This document shows, piece by piece, positions 44,171 to 57,400 of a stretch of 64,000 nt of DNA. A model generated the notes under the pieces. The model had not been told where the DNA came from and searched no databases. It saw only the letters and a program-made list of their open reading frames with translations. The DNA lies in assembly GCA_026826555.1 (NCBI GenBank), contig JAKSZT010053766.1, positions 744,596 to 808,595 of the forward strand. The letters are read 5' to 3'. The first letter of the stretch is position 1. The number at the start of each line of letters is the position of its first letter. Source of the DNA: Tolypeutes matacus. Its lineage: Eukaryota > Chordata > Mammalia > Cingulata > Chlamyphoridae. Both the position numbers and the translations under genes were made by a program.

Positions 44171-47100
44171 TATTTTCATTATTTTCCTCTCATTTTCAAT
44201 TCCTCAGGGTAAGAGAGAAGAATAATAAATTGTTAAGGTGAGAGATGGAGGAAAGGCACATTTGAACCCATTGTGCTTTAGATTTCCCTCTTCAACTGAG
44301 TTTTAGACATTCATTCGAATACCTATTTGAATGATGAGCCTGTGGCCATAATCTTTACAGTCATGTTTTCCAATAGATTTTGAAGGGGAAAGCTCTGCTT
44401 GCAAACATTTGTAATATAATAGAAAAAAATATATTAATTACTCCTTTTATTGAAAGCTTTTTATTTGTTTGAATGATTTTATCTAAAAGCTGCCTGAAGA
44501 GACCATAAGGGAGGTTGACAGATATCATAAGATTACAAAAATGCCTTCTCAGGGTTTGGATCTCTTAATCTAGAGGACATCTTGTTACTTTAAGTCCAGC
44601 TATGACTTTGGGTGGATAAGTAGCTGGTGAAGAGCACCTAAAGAGTAAGGCATTTGAAGTTCCTGTGAGAAATATGGGAGAAAGCAGAGCAGTTGCTGTG
44701 CGGGCATTGTGTGGCAAAGAGTAAGACAAGGAAAAGCTCTGTTTAGGCTGGCTGTGATGGAACTTTGAAAAATAGAAATGCCTAATGAAGAAGTTTAAAG
44801 TTGCTGTGGTAAGGGGTACCATGTAAACCCTCTCCTTTAGCTTGCCTGAACAATCTTCAGTTCATTCTATACTGTTAGCTAATGCTTTTGTGATCCTTTT
44901 AAGGAAACATTTTTTATTTCTCATTTGATTTGATTTGTTTCTGAAATGGAAGTAACACATGTGGACTCAGGAACAGAATGGTCTAGGAGCTGCAAACATC
45001 AGGATTGTATTTATAGCTTTAGTTCTATTTCTTTTGCTTTTTATCTAAAATTTATATGTGTAAGATATGCCTAACAAGATAATAATGAAAATTGTGTTTC
45101 TAGAATTGGGAATCAGGAGGTTCTGGGGTACAGCTTAAAGTAGCCCTTCCTCCTTTAAATTGCTATACGTTTGATGTTTGACTCTTCCTTCTCTTTCAGT
45201 TACTTGAATGCCTTTTCCCCCATCCCTTTCTTATTTCTAGAAACATATTAATTAAAAAATATAAATTGTAATTGTCTCAAATATATTCATTTCCATAACA
45301 TCCTTTGGTTAATATTTTAGACCATTGAAGATTATAAGTACTGAAAAATTGTTTTTAGGGATCACAACCATTATTTCAACAGTAGCTAGGGAACTTCTTC
45401 ATTAGTATAATCAAAGACAAAATAATGACTAAAATAAAGCTTGATCAGCCAAATGATAACTAGTTAGCTCCTAGTAATGAATCTTTCCCTTTCCTGTCTT
45501 AAAAAGAAGCTGCCGCTTCTGTTAGCTCCACAAGTTGCATGGAAGAGGCTTGTGATCAAATTGATCAGCATGGATTTATATAAATTTTAAACATCTTTTG
45601 TTCTGGAAATAAAATGATCTACTACCTGAAAAGTTGGTTTTCAGTATGTAGTATTTCATGATGTCCTTTTCAAAATTATTTAAGGAAATATAATTGACAA
45701 AGCATGTATTTGGAAATTTCATCTGGAAATTAAAAGTGCTTAAGAAACAATTTTTACAGGAAATAAAACTGGACAATAATTTTGGCTTCTTAAATTGAAG
45801 ATAATATCTATTAAATATTTCAAATTACCTTTCTCTGACACCAGATATATTTTTTTCTTTATTACTAGAATAAAGCTTTCACTGTCTTTTGTGGCTGTCT
45901 CAATCATTTTCATCCTATTGTGTTAGGCAGTATTTGTGTCATGCATTTACATTTTAAAAGTTGTAGTCTATGCAGTGTGACTTTCAAACAATTGGCAAAC
46001 CCATTCCCATGTCAAACCCTCTGCTTAATCAGCAGTCACTTTATTCCCACTCTTTTCAAAGGCACTTGAACTGCCTGAAAAGCAAAGGGACAATTCAAGT
46101 GAGTGTGCTGGGCTGGTCCCCTCCAGTGTTCCTCTATTCAAATTCACACATGTAATCTTCTGGTGAAGAAGGGTGGTTCAACAGTACCATCACCACTCTA
46201 CAGAACAGATGTCATAAAAATAAAAGAAGTAAAGTTTCCTTCCAGAAGGAGTGGATTTTCCTTATTCTCGGTATGTGAGCATGATAGTTGTGAGGTGGAG
46301 TATAAAGAACATTTTACATTAGAAGTGTGTGATCCTACAATACCTTCTTGTTTAGCAAAATACATACACTGAATCAAGTATTATCTTGCCCTAGCCCTGT
46401 CTTTTTAGGCTTGATGATCTTTCTACATGGCCTATTTAAGATGTATTCAATCTCATCCAGAGTCCTTGGTGTTTAGGCACCTGAGGCATAAAACTATTAA
46501 AACATTATTGATAAAAAATTGTGTTTCTATATCTGTTAGCTTTACTGGAGACCATTGGTTGTCAGTAAACTTAATCCCTGAACCTTTGAAATAATACTTT
46601 AATTTTTACTTTGACTGGACTGTCAGTTTTGTCCAAAAGTAATAACTAGGTATGAAATACAAATCATTTTGGATACAAATAAATCATTCAATGTGAGACA
46701 TTTATTTGATGCTTTCATGACAGACTTTTAAAAAATATTTTCAATTAAAGAGGGTATTTAGTAGACTGAAGTACAAGTGGACTGTGTTCAAAATGTGAAT
46801 ATTGACATCAGAGGAGAAAATCTTGGTGACAAAGAGCAACATTACTTTTGTTGTACTGCCAAACCCTAATCCCGAGATCAAGACCTAGCTGTGACTGAGA
46901 TGTTGTCCACAGTAGTAAAAACATAATTTTAAGGTTTGACAAATGTATTTAGCTCTATTGGGTCATTAGCTGTCTGACCAGGAGAAATTATTTTATACTC
47001 TTGAAGCTTCAAGGGTATAAAATAATGAAGCTTCAAGCTTCATTATTTGTAAAAGATACCACTTTTTGCCAAGGGGCTGTTTTGATTTATATCTATTTAG

Positions 47101-48199
47101 AAAAACAGGTATTGCTATTTTTTTCACTGAAAGTCTTCATCTAAATGTATAAAGTAAATACTTCAGAATAAGAATAAACTCATTCATCTTTGCAAAGATA
47201 TTTTATTATGATTGGTTAGGTGTATTTCATTTGAAAATGACAAAATGAAAATTTCATTATATTGCTTGGATAACAGATTTAGGATTTCTACAGTGTGACT
47301 CTTACTTTTTGCAAATGGTTTTGCCTGCTACTTCTAAATTTAGGGTGAATTTTAGATCTTACTATTTTTGGGCTTGTGGACTTTAGGGTACATTTGTTCT
47401 TATGTGTTAGACAAAGACTGGGGTAATCTGGCTTCATTTCTGCTCTCTTTTTTTATTTTTTATTTTTTTAATTACATCTGGGACTTTAGAAATTTGGAAT
47501 GGAAATAAAATTTTGGGCGGGGCCACATAGGAGCCCACATAAGACTGAGGGAAAAAGAGTTACTGGATGACATTTAGACATGAAATAGATTTCAATGTAA
47601 TGCATGAAATTATTGCAAGATTTTTCATTTAAGAAGTATTGTACTAGGCACTATCCTTGGTTCTCTATGGTATCTCTAGCTTGGGGAAATTAGCTTTACA
47701 AAAAGGTGTAGGTTTAATAAAATTTGGAACATATACTAATGTGTTGCTAAATACTCCTCTTAATAATTCTTAAATACATGTCATTCTGACTCAATTCTTT
47801 TGGCACAACTCTTTTGACCCCAGAGACTTCTCTCCACCAAAAAATCAAGACATGGTATTTTCAGTTTTTTCTGTTCATTATTACTCAGTAATGCTCACAT
47901 TTGACAGCTATGATCAGTCCCTTACGTCACCATATCTAGGGTTCTCAGGCAATCCCTGAACCTTGGAGCTGACAGTCCTACCACATCCCTCTTGTTTCCC
48001 CTGATCCAGTGTTAGTTCCCTCTCAACCCTACTTTGGGCCTAAATGAAGTCTCATACTGGAGAGTACCTGAGATGTGGGCTGGCATCTGCGTAAGGCTGA
48101 ATACCCAGAATTCCCTTAGCATATATCTTTAATATTACAAAGCAGAGCTTTTATGACATGGTTATTTTTACAAAATGATTGTATTAAGTTGGCCACGTC
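44171..48199. other. Long anonymous region
   Basis: About 4 kb of AT-rich DNA with no named repeat, RNA gene or exon. An 89-codon frame at 46103-46372 (CEHDSCEVEYKEHFTLEVCD) has a protein-like composition but no known domain or splice context that I can defend. The double palindrome at 46987-47048 is described separately. A GGGCGGGGCC GC-box-like motif at about 47516 is isolated. Confidence 0.4.
46987..47048. repeat. Two overlapping palindromes
   Basis: 46987-47026 is a 40-bp inverted repeat without a loop, with one mismatched pair (46999/47014), centred on GAAGCTTC. 47020-47048 is a 29-bp perfect palindrome with 14-bp arms around a single C at 47034, centred on GAAGCTTCAAGCTTC. They share 47020-47026 as arm sequence. 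Such sequence can form hairpins or a cruciform. No gene lies next to it. Confidence 0.95.
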
Positions 48200-48213
48200 A
48201 AAATGCACTGCTT

Positions 48214-49450
48214 CAAGTTCCTTAGAAAGTTAAAGTATAGAATTACCATATGACCTGGCAATCCCACTTTTAAGTATATACCCCAAAGAATTGAAAGCAT
48301 TGAGTTGAACAGATATCTGCACATCAATGTTCATAGTGACATTATTCACATTTGCCAAAATATGGAAGCAACTCTAGTGTCCAACTGAAAGATGAATGGA
48401 AAAGCAAAATGTGGTATACACATACAATGGAATATTATTCAGCCATAAAAAGGAAATGAAGTTCTGATCCATGCTACAAGATGGATAAACTTTGAAGACA
48501 TCATGTTGTGTGAAATAGCCAATCACAAAAGGACAAATACTCTATGATCTCACTGATATGAAATAATTAGAATTCACAAATTCATAGAGGTAGAAACTAG
48601 AATACAGGTTATCAGGAGCCAGGGTAGGAGTAGGGAAAGAAGAGTTAATGCTTAATTGGTACAGAGTGTCTGGGGTGATGGGAAACTTTTGGTAATGTAT
48701 TGTGGTGGTAGCACAACAATGTGAAAATAATTAATGTCACTGAATTGTATACATAAAAGGGGTTACAATGGGAAATTTTAGATTGTTCACATGCTACCAC
48801 AATAAAAATTTATTAAAAACCATAGAACTGTATAACACAAACAGTGACCCTTAATGTAAACTGTGGACCACAGTATAATAATGTAATACTGTTTTGTCAA
48901 TTGTAACACTAATGCAAAGCATTAATAATAAAGAAAACTGTGAGTGTGAGGTGAGGGTATATGGGAACCCTATACTTTCTGCATGATTTTCTGTAAACAT
49001 ATGTGTGAGTCAGATATCTAGGAGATATCTGTCAACAGTATGAGATTTTGTAAGAGTCTCTCACATGACTGTGGGGATGCACAAGTCCAGGTGCCGTGGC
49101 AGGCTGCAAAGCAGGGGCTCTTACGGAAATCCAATGAAGGTCCTTGATAAGTTCTCGGGAGATGCTGGCTGTCCAAAGACAAGCTGGGAAATTCTCCCTG
49201 AATGCTGAAATCACTTTCCCTTTTAAGGCATTCAATTGATTGGATAAGTCACTCATTGCTGATAGCAATCTTCCTGGCTGATGAAGATGTAAACAGCTAT
49301 CTATGCAGTAAAATCACTGATGACTGAAGCCCATAAATATCCTTGTATTAAAATTAGCCCAGTGCTTGCTTGACCAAACAACTGGGCACAATTACCTGGC
49401 TGAGTTGTCACATTAGCCTAACCATTACAACATACAACTTCTCTAATAAA
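48214..49450 (+). mobile_element. 5'-truncated L1 3' end (L1-C) with nested LTR
   Basis: The L1 text starts within ORF2 C-terminal sequence (CCATATGACCTGGCAATCCC, ATGTTCATAGTGACATTATTC, ATGTGGTATACACATACAAT) and passes through the 3' UTR to CTGTAAACATA. After the LTR it resumes as CAACTTCTCTAATAAAAA. The perfect 14-bp direct repeat AAAATGCACTGCTT at 48200-48213 and 49451-49464 encloses everything. The L1 part is about 800 bp. Confidence 0.93.
49002..49429 (-). mobile_element. Solo ERVL-type (MLT2-like) LTR nested in L1-C
   Basis: On the minus strand the LTR begins TGTAATGGTTAGGCTAATGT and ends ACTCACACA, so it has TG...CA termini over 428 bp. Text such as GTTTGGTCAAGCAAGC, TATCCAATCAATTGAATGCC and GACTTGTGCATCC fits ERVL LTRs of MLT2 type. 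A perfect 5-bp duplication ACATA at 48997-49001 and 49430-49434 flanks it, as expected of integrase. No internal genes are present: recombination between two LTRs left one. Confidence 0.88.
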
Positions 49451-49464
49451 AAAATGCACTGCTT

Positions 49465-50165
49465 AAGAATACAACCAACATAAAGATAAATAGGTACACA
49501 CTGGCAAATGTTAGTGTTTTCTTCAAGCTGATGCTATTTTGCCAAAACTTTAAATACTCAAATATTGAAAGTGATATTCTATGCCTATATCTCCCAAGTG
49601 ATATAGTTTTTCATTTATTAATATTATATTTCAGTTTTTCTTAATGCAATGTAAAGTTACAAAAATGCCTTCCAGTTGATTTCTTAGGTGACAGCAGATT
49701 CTGTTTTGCTGAACAGTAGCATGGGGATTCTTGATATACCACCTTCTAGAAGTATTGAAAGCAATTGGCTAAATGTGCTGAAATCTGGATTTATTCACAA
49801 GCTCGTTAGAGACTGAGTCATGGTGATACAGGGCAGTTCAAGTGATTGTTTCTTTAGTCTAAATCAATGTTGTTGAGCCACATCCATCTGTATATATAAC
49901 ACTAATTTGGTAACAGCTTCTTCATACTAAGCCAGGGCTCATTTTACCTGGTGGTTTTATTTTAAATGTATGAGTTATATTGAAAAACATTCAAGTAATA
50001 AAAATTTAATTCAAAGGATATGGAAAGAAAAGCCATAAGAAGCATACAGGCACCCTGAGAATTGATTGAAATCTGGCACCTGATAATGATTAACAAGTTG
50101 AACAGATTAGACTACACCTAAATCTCTGTAAATAATATTTAAAGACAGAAAATCTCTTTATTAAA
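49465..50165. other. Anonymous DNA
   Basis: No repeat or gene recognised. Confidence 0.4.
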
Positions 50166-50175
50166 AACAATTTGA

Positions 50176-50315
50176 GGGGGCAGATGTGGCTCAAATGGTT
50201 GGGCGTCCATCCCCCATATGGAGGGCCCTGGGTTTGATCCCCTGGACCTCCCGGTAAAAGAAAAACAAAAACAAAAACAAAACAGAACAAAACAAAACAA
50301 AACAAAAAACAAAAA
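50176..50315 (+). mobile_element. DAS-type SINE with (CAAAA)n tail
   Basis: GCAGATGTGGCTCAAATGGT, CCCCATATGGAGGGCC and GGGTTTGATCCCCTGGACC give the tRNA-like body; the tail is an expanded AAAAC repeat of about 60 bp. Direct repeats AACAATTTGA (50166-50175) and ACCAATTTGA (50316-50325) differ at one base. Phe-rich frames on the other strand come from the tail. Confidence 0.87.
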
Positions 50316-50325
50316 ACCAATTTGA

Positions 50326-51440
50326 ACAATTTAACCAGTCTATGAGATTTGAAAATAATTCAATTTGTTTATACATCATGTATCAACATTAGGACAGGCT
50401 GAAAGATTTTGAATAGACCACACCAAAAAAGAGACAAAATCAGTCAATTCTCTAGAAACTTCATCTAACACTAGACTTCTGAGTATTTGGCAGCACCAAA
50501 TTATTGATGGAAAATATCCAGTCTGAATGGATATTTGATGTCATATATACTTCCTAAAAATACTTACATAATTTATTTAATATTAAGTGCATATTAAGAA
50601 GTAATATATACTTAACAAATAAAACACAGTAATATTAATAGCATTACTTTATGAAATCATGATCAAACTATGTATATTTGTATAGTCAAAAATCAAGCAG
50701 TCATTTAAATCTATTGTCTAATAATTTTGATTAAAACATTGCATATAGTGTAAAATGCCCAAATTGAATGCTAGCACTCTCTTAATATGGCAAATTTCTC
50801 TACCTAATTTGCCATATGAAGATAAGTCTGAATCTGTGGCGACTTTTTGAAGAAAGTGTAATCTTTTCCAAGAAACATTTTTTTAATATATACTCCCAAA
50901 TTTAGAAATATTAATATAACATGTTATATACATAAAGCGTTAGTAAGCTCTATAATAGTTGGTGTAATCTGTTTATGAACACTAACTTTAGGTGACCTAA
51001 AACCCAAAAAAGTTTCTTTTTCATATTATATTGAACATACAACCCCCCCCAAATATGTCCAGATGGACAGTAATTTTGGCCACCATTTACAAAACCAAAT
51101 GTTTCAGCACAATACACTGCTCTGCATATGTGCTAAAGGAAAACTAAACTTTGCAGAAAGAAACTTCTTCAGATACCGGTTCTTTCTTAGGCAAGCCAGT
51201 CTTCTGAAAGATAAAATAATTAATTTCTCAACCTTTCATCACTTTATCTCCTAAAAATGTCCAGGAGATAGATTCAGAATTAGTTGGTAAAGTGAATGTA
51301 AGGGGAAACTGTTATTTGTATTTGCTGTTCATTCCTGGAATAAAATGTTTCCTCAACAAATGTTTTTCATGGAATTTTACAGGATTCTCAAGGCTTTATT
51401 TGGACACAATTCCAGAGATATGACAAGCAAATAGGTAATA

Positions 51441-51471
<31 letters not shown>

Positions 51472-52299
51472 GCTTGACCTTCAAAACATACAATTCCTTC
51501 TGTAAACAAAGCTCCCTTATTGATGATCTGGCTCAAATTGTATGTACATAGAAAAATATCCTGGGCAAGTAACATGAACAAAGCATAGTCTCTGGTTGAG
51601 AAAAAAGTTCTCTTTTAATATTGTTTGTAACTTGATGACTTTGCTCATTCATTGGATAGATTCCATTAAACACAGCCGGGAGCAATATATAGTGTGGTTT
51701 TATGAGTTTGCTGTGACATATTTTTCACATATAATATACAAACATCTAAGCAGAACAATTGGATAATGGAGCCAAAAATCAGAAAACTGGCAAATGTGCA
51801 ATAGATTACTATGGCTTCATTCTACACTTCAAATATAATGATCATTTAATTCATCTGATGTCTTTTTCTAATTGGAGACACATAAGCAGAGGGACATTTG
51901 AGTTCACAAATACTCGCAATTACTTCCATGTTAACCACATATCACAACCTTCCAACTTGTGAATTATTTTCTAAAAAAATTATGTAGTAGAATTTGCAGA
52001 TTTTGACCAAATAAAGTTTTCATTCCTTTTGGCTTTGCTTCTCAAATTATGCTCCACTGAAGTCAGGTTTCATGTTTCTTCCTTATGTGACAATTTAAAT
52101 TTATTTACCACAATTTTAGAAACTAAACCTTTTCATTAATTTTTTCAGATAGCCCCAGGTTAACATTAAATTTTCTTTGGTGTTTCCCAAAGCCTATAAG
52201 TTGTTATCTTCTATTTGATTCTATAGGCTAAACTATAGTAAATAACAATAAAATTTCTTGATTGATTTGCCTATCTTTGCAGATATATTCACACACTTA
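50326..52299. other. Anonymous AT-rich DNA
   Basis: No named repeat or exon. It includes a C8 run near 51043 and a (TAA)n microsatellite at about 51436-51471. Confidence 0.4.
51436..51471 (+). repeat. (TAA)n microsatellite
   Basis: About eleven TAA triplets with one TAG interruption near the left end. Confidence 0.95.
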
Positions 52300-52410
52300 C
52301 CAATAAATATTTTTAAAGCACAATACATTCTGCCAGGCTCCAGAAAGAAAATGGAAGAGAGAAGATTCTTGTCCCTGCTCCTATGAAGCTTTCAGTCTAG
52401 CCTCATAAAA
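52300..52410 (+). repeat. Old repeat remnant, L2-like
   Basis: TTCTGCCAGGCTCCAGAAAG followed by TTCTTGTCCCTGCTCCTATG and AAGCTTTCAGTCTAGCC recalls an ancient mammalian repeat; the family is uncertain. Confidence 0.35.
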
Positions 52411-52419
52411 TCTTCACAC

Positions 52420-53713
52420 CATTCTGTGAAATTATACCTAAGAAGTCTCCTATGAACCTTACATCCTGAAGTAAACTCTATCCTGGATTTTGTGTGATAA
52501 TTTACTCGATGCATTTCTATCCCTATACATATACTGTTCAACTGTTCAGCTTTGCCTGGCTTTTATATAAATGGAATCATACCATATGCTTTCTTCTGTG
52601 ACTTACTTTTTAAATTCATAATTGGTTTTCCAAATCACTTCGGGTAGCTGTGGTTGTCTGTTTTCACTGCTGCATAGTGAGAACATTTTACAATTTATTA
52701 ATCAATTCTATTGTTAATAGATATTTGTGAGCTCCAATTGCTCCACATTTTCATCAACTCTTGGACTTGAATGTTAGACTTAGAGTTGCTTTTTGTTTTG
52801 TTTTGTTTTTGACAAATGTTGGATTAGAAAGATATCTCATTGTGGTTTTAATTAGCCTTTCCTTGATTACTAGTGAAGTTGAGAAATTTTTACAAGTTTA
52901 TTGGTCATTTGTGTTTTAAGACTTGATATCTATTCTATTTTTTAATGCATTTTCTTATTGATATATATATATATATGTAGTGGGTACTAATCTTTTGCAA
53001 ATAATATGTGTTTTCTAAATATTTTCTCTCAGTTTATGGCTTGCCTTACACAATCTTTATTGAGACATAACTTTTCATAAGATCTTGATTTTAAAAGTTT
53101 TTATAATTGAAGGAATCTAATTTATTAATCTTTTAATGAATGGTTTTTATATGTTTAAGAAATTTTCTTTACTCAACAATTGCAAGAGTAGTTTCCAATG
53201 TTTTCCTCTAAAAGTTTTAAATCCTTAATATAGCTGAAATGGGTTTTTGTATAGGTTGCTTTGTAGGAATTCAATTTATCTATAATCCAGGCACCATTTT
53301 TGAATAGTCCATTCTTTTCCCAGTGATCTTAAATGCCAGTACCATCATATATTTGCTTTCTTATTTTACCATATTGACTAGGATTATGAATGCTATGCTG
53401 ACTCTAAGTGTTGATAGTAGCATCATTCATTATCTTGTTAATTCACAAAGAACGTTTTCAACAGTTCATCATGAATATTTGCTGCAGCTTACTTTAGGCA
53501 ACTCATATTTAGAAAGTTCCCTTTTTATTTTATTTCTAGTTCACTGAAATGTTTTTTTTTTTAACCCTTTTTCTGCTCCTATTTTACATACACTCATAAC
53601 TTTTACAATGTTCAACCTATCTTGTAGTCCTGAAATAAACTTAAAGGGATCATATTTCTATTCATTTGTATATAGCTGGATTCACTTGGATAGTAATTGG
53701 TTTAGAATTTTTA
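52420..53713 (-). mobile_element. Ancient L1 ORF2, antisense, left arm of a split element
   Basis: Antisense 3' UTR and ORF2 C-terminal text: TATATAAATGGAATCATACC, CACTGCTGCATAGTGAGAAC, GCAAATAATATGTGTTTTCTAAAT, CTTTACTCAACAATTGCAAG, ATTCAATTTATCTATAATCC. It breaks off at TTTAGAATTTTTA (53701-53713) and resumes at 61831-62130, so the L1 at 53714-61831 landed inside it. Confidence 0.65.
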
Positions 53714-54469
53714 TAGCAATTTTATTGAGATATATTCATATCTCAATCCACCCAAAGTGTACATTCAATGGGTTTTAGTGTAATCAGAGTTGTGCATTCA
53801 TCACCACAAGCAATATTAGAACATTTTCATTACTCCAAAATGAAAATCCCTCCACCCCTTAGCTGTTACCTTTCAATCCCTCTATCCATCCCCTGCCATA
53901 CATATCCACTAATCTAATTCCATCTCTATAAATTTATTTATTTTTACATTTTATATAAATGGAGTCAAACAATATGCAGTATTTTGTGTCTGGTTTCTGT
54001 CATATGAAAATTCTCTTTTTAATAACTGATGAAAAATAGTAATACATTACTATTCACTACACTCCATAGTTTGCTTTAGGTGCATTTTAGCTCAGATACC
54101 ACCCTATTATTAACATCTTGTAATATTAATATACATTTATTCTTATTCATGGAATAACATTCTTACATTTTTGCTATTAATCACACTCATCATCTGCAAT
54201 AGGATTCACTGTGCTATACAGTCCCATGTGTCATCCTTTAGCTTTTCTTACAATGACATACACAATCCTAAACTTTCCCTTTCAACCACAGTCATACCCC
54301 CACATTGGCACTGCTAATTACATTCACTATAATGTGATATCATCACCTCTCTCCATTACAAGCATTTGCAATCAACCTTATTAACAATTCTGCACAAATG
54401 AAGTCACTGCTCTTCATTCTCTATCCTCATTCTACCTTCTGATAACCAAACTCTATGACTTTGCTCATA

Positions 54470-57400
54470 ATATTTAGTTCATATTAGTGAGACCACATAG
54501 TATTTGTCCTTTTGTGTCTGGCTTGTTTCATTCAACATAATATCCTCAAGGTTCATCCATGTTGTCATGTGCTTCATGACTTCATTTCTTCTTAGACTTG
54601 AATAATATTCCATTGTATACATATACCACATTTATTTTATCCATTTATCCATTTACAGACTCCTGGATTGTTTTCATCTCTTGGCAATTGTGAATAATGC
54701 TGCTATAAATAATGTTATGCAAATGATTGTTCGCATTCCTCCTTTCAGTTCTTCTGAGTATATACCCGGGAGTGGGATTGCCAGATCACATGGCAGCTCT
54801 ATATTTAACTTCATAAGGAACTGCCAAACAATATTCCATAGCAGTTTCACCATGATACACTTCCACCAAGAGTGAATATTAGTTTCTATTTTTCCACATC
54901 CTCTCCAACACTTGTAGTTTTGTTTTTTTTAAAAAATAATCATCATACTAATAGATGTGAATGATCTTTTATTGTAGTTTTGACTTGCATTTCCCTAATA
55001 GCTAATGATGTTGAACATCTTTACATGTGCTTTTTTTGCCATTTGTATTTTCTCTTCAGAAAAATGTCTATTCATGTCTGTTGCCCATTTTTAATTGGGC
55101 CATTTGTCTTTTTATCATTGTGTTGTAGAATCTCTTTATGTATCATGGATATTAGACCCTTATTGGATATGTGGTTTCCAAATATTTTCTCCCATTGAGT
55201 AAGCTGCCTTTTCATCTTCTTGATAAAATCCTTTGAGGTACAAAAGCGTTTAATTTTGAGAAGGGCTCATTTATATATTTTTCTTTCATTTCTCATGGGT
55301 GTACAGTATAAGAAACCACCTTCTACCACAAAGTCTTGAAGATGCTTTCCTACATTTGCATCTGATAATTTTATGGTCCTGGATTTTATATTTGCCTCTT
55401 TGATCCATTTTGAGTTAATTTTTGCATAAGGTGCAAGATACGGGTCCTCTTTCCCTCTTTAGGATATGGATACCCAGTTCTACCAACACCATTTGTTGAA
55501 GAGTTTTCTGTCCCAGTCAAGTGGGCTTGGTAGCTTTGTCAAAGATCAACTGACTGTAGAGCTGAGGATCTATTTCTGAACTCTTGATTTGATTCCATTG
55601 ATCTATATGTCTATTTTTATGCCAATGCCATGCTGATTTGTCCACTGTGTCTTTGTAATATGCTTCAATGTCAGAAAGTGTGAGTCCACTGAATCTGTTC
55701 TTCTTTTTAAAGATATTTTCAGCTTTTCAGGGTCCCTTTCCCTTCCAAATAAATTTGGTAATTGTCTTTTCTATTACTTCAAAGTAGGCTGTTGGAATTT
55801 TGATTGGAATTGCATTGAATCTATAAATCAATTTAGGTAGAATTGACTTCTTAATAATATTTAGTCTTCCAATTCATGAACATGGAAAGTCCTTACATTT
55901 ATTAAGGTCTTCTTTAATTTCTTTAACAATATTTTGTAGTTTTCTGAGTACAGATCTTTTACGTCTCTGGTTAAGTTTATTCCTAGATATTTGATTCTTT
56001 CAGTTGAACTTCTACATGACATTTGTTTCCTGATTTCCTCCTCAGATTATTCAATTCTAGTGTATAGAAACAGTACTGTTTTTTTTTTCCTCTTTTTTCT
56101 CTTTTTTTCTACTTTTATTTGTAAAAAAAGTTTTAGATTACAGAAAAGTTTTAGATTACAGAAAATATAGGGGATTCCCAAATACCTCAATCCCTCCTCT
56201 TTTCACATTTTCTCCTATTATTATCTTACATTAGTGTACATTTGTTACAATTGGTGAACAAATGTTGAAGCATTGCTACTAACCATGGTCTATAGTTTAC
56301 ATTATGGTTTACAGTTTGCACCATACAATTTTTTAGGTTTTGACAAAATGTTTAATGGCCTGTATCTATCATTACAATATCATGCAGAACAATTACAATG
56401 CCTTTTGTTCCACCTATTCTTCCTTCCCCCTGCTCTCAGAACCACTGGTAACTATCTTTATATCAATGTTATAAGTTCTTCTGTTACTATAATGATAATA
56501 AGTCTACTTTAGTTCATGTTTTCATTCCCCTCTTATGTTTGTTGATTTCTCAATTTTGAGGATTTGGGCATGATAGTGCCTGCTCTGCATCATATTGATA
56601 AGAGGCTTAGATCTTATGGGACAGATGGAAGGAACTGTTTTGCTTGCAGTTGTATTATAGATACTCTTTGCTTTTTGGGATGAGGATTATCCATCATCAT
56701 CATTTTGTTAGTTTTCCTGGGTGAGTCTGATGTACTGGAGAGTAGGTGTTGGTTTACAACTCTACTGAGATTCAAGGCTCAACTAGCATATGAACAGACC
56801 AAAGATTTAAGTCTCTGGGAAATAGGTATAGTGTTAATTATAGGTTAAAATGAAAGACCCATGTGTAGTAAAATTATTACATTGGGGAAACAGGTTGCCA
56901 TTTATCCCAAGGTAAGGTCCACTGATGGGGTGCTGATTTCATGGAGTTGTGTGGCTTGCCTATCGTGTCCAGATGTCTCAAGAGCCCTCAGAAACACCCC
57001 TGTTTGAGACTTTGTTTACTGTGGCAGTTAATGAGATCCTCCTGAAACTTACATAAGCATAACCTCTGGAATGACATTCTGACTCATTTTGAAATCCCTT
57101 AGCCATAAAAATTGTTTTGTATTTAATGCGTCCCTCTTTTGATCAAGGTCTTTTTCTAAATGCATTGCTGGTTGGCACTTGATATTAATCTCTCGGTGCC
57201 AGGGAGGCTCATCTCCAGGAGTCATGTCCCATGCTGGAGGCGGGGTGGTGGGAAGGTAGTGAGTTTATTTACTGAGTTTGGCTTAGAGAGAGTCCACATT
57301 TGAGTAATAAGGAGGTAACTCTTAGCTAATAGATGTTAATAGGCTAACTTTCAATTCTACAAGTATAAGGTTCATAAATACAAGCATTAATATCAAGGGC

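Noticed and set aside
50090..50379. Phe/Val-rich hydrophobic antisense frames
   Set aside because: Made by the (CAAAA)n tail of the SINE.
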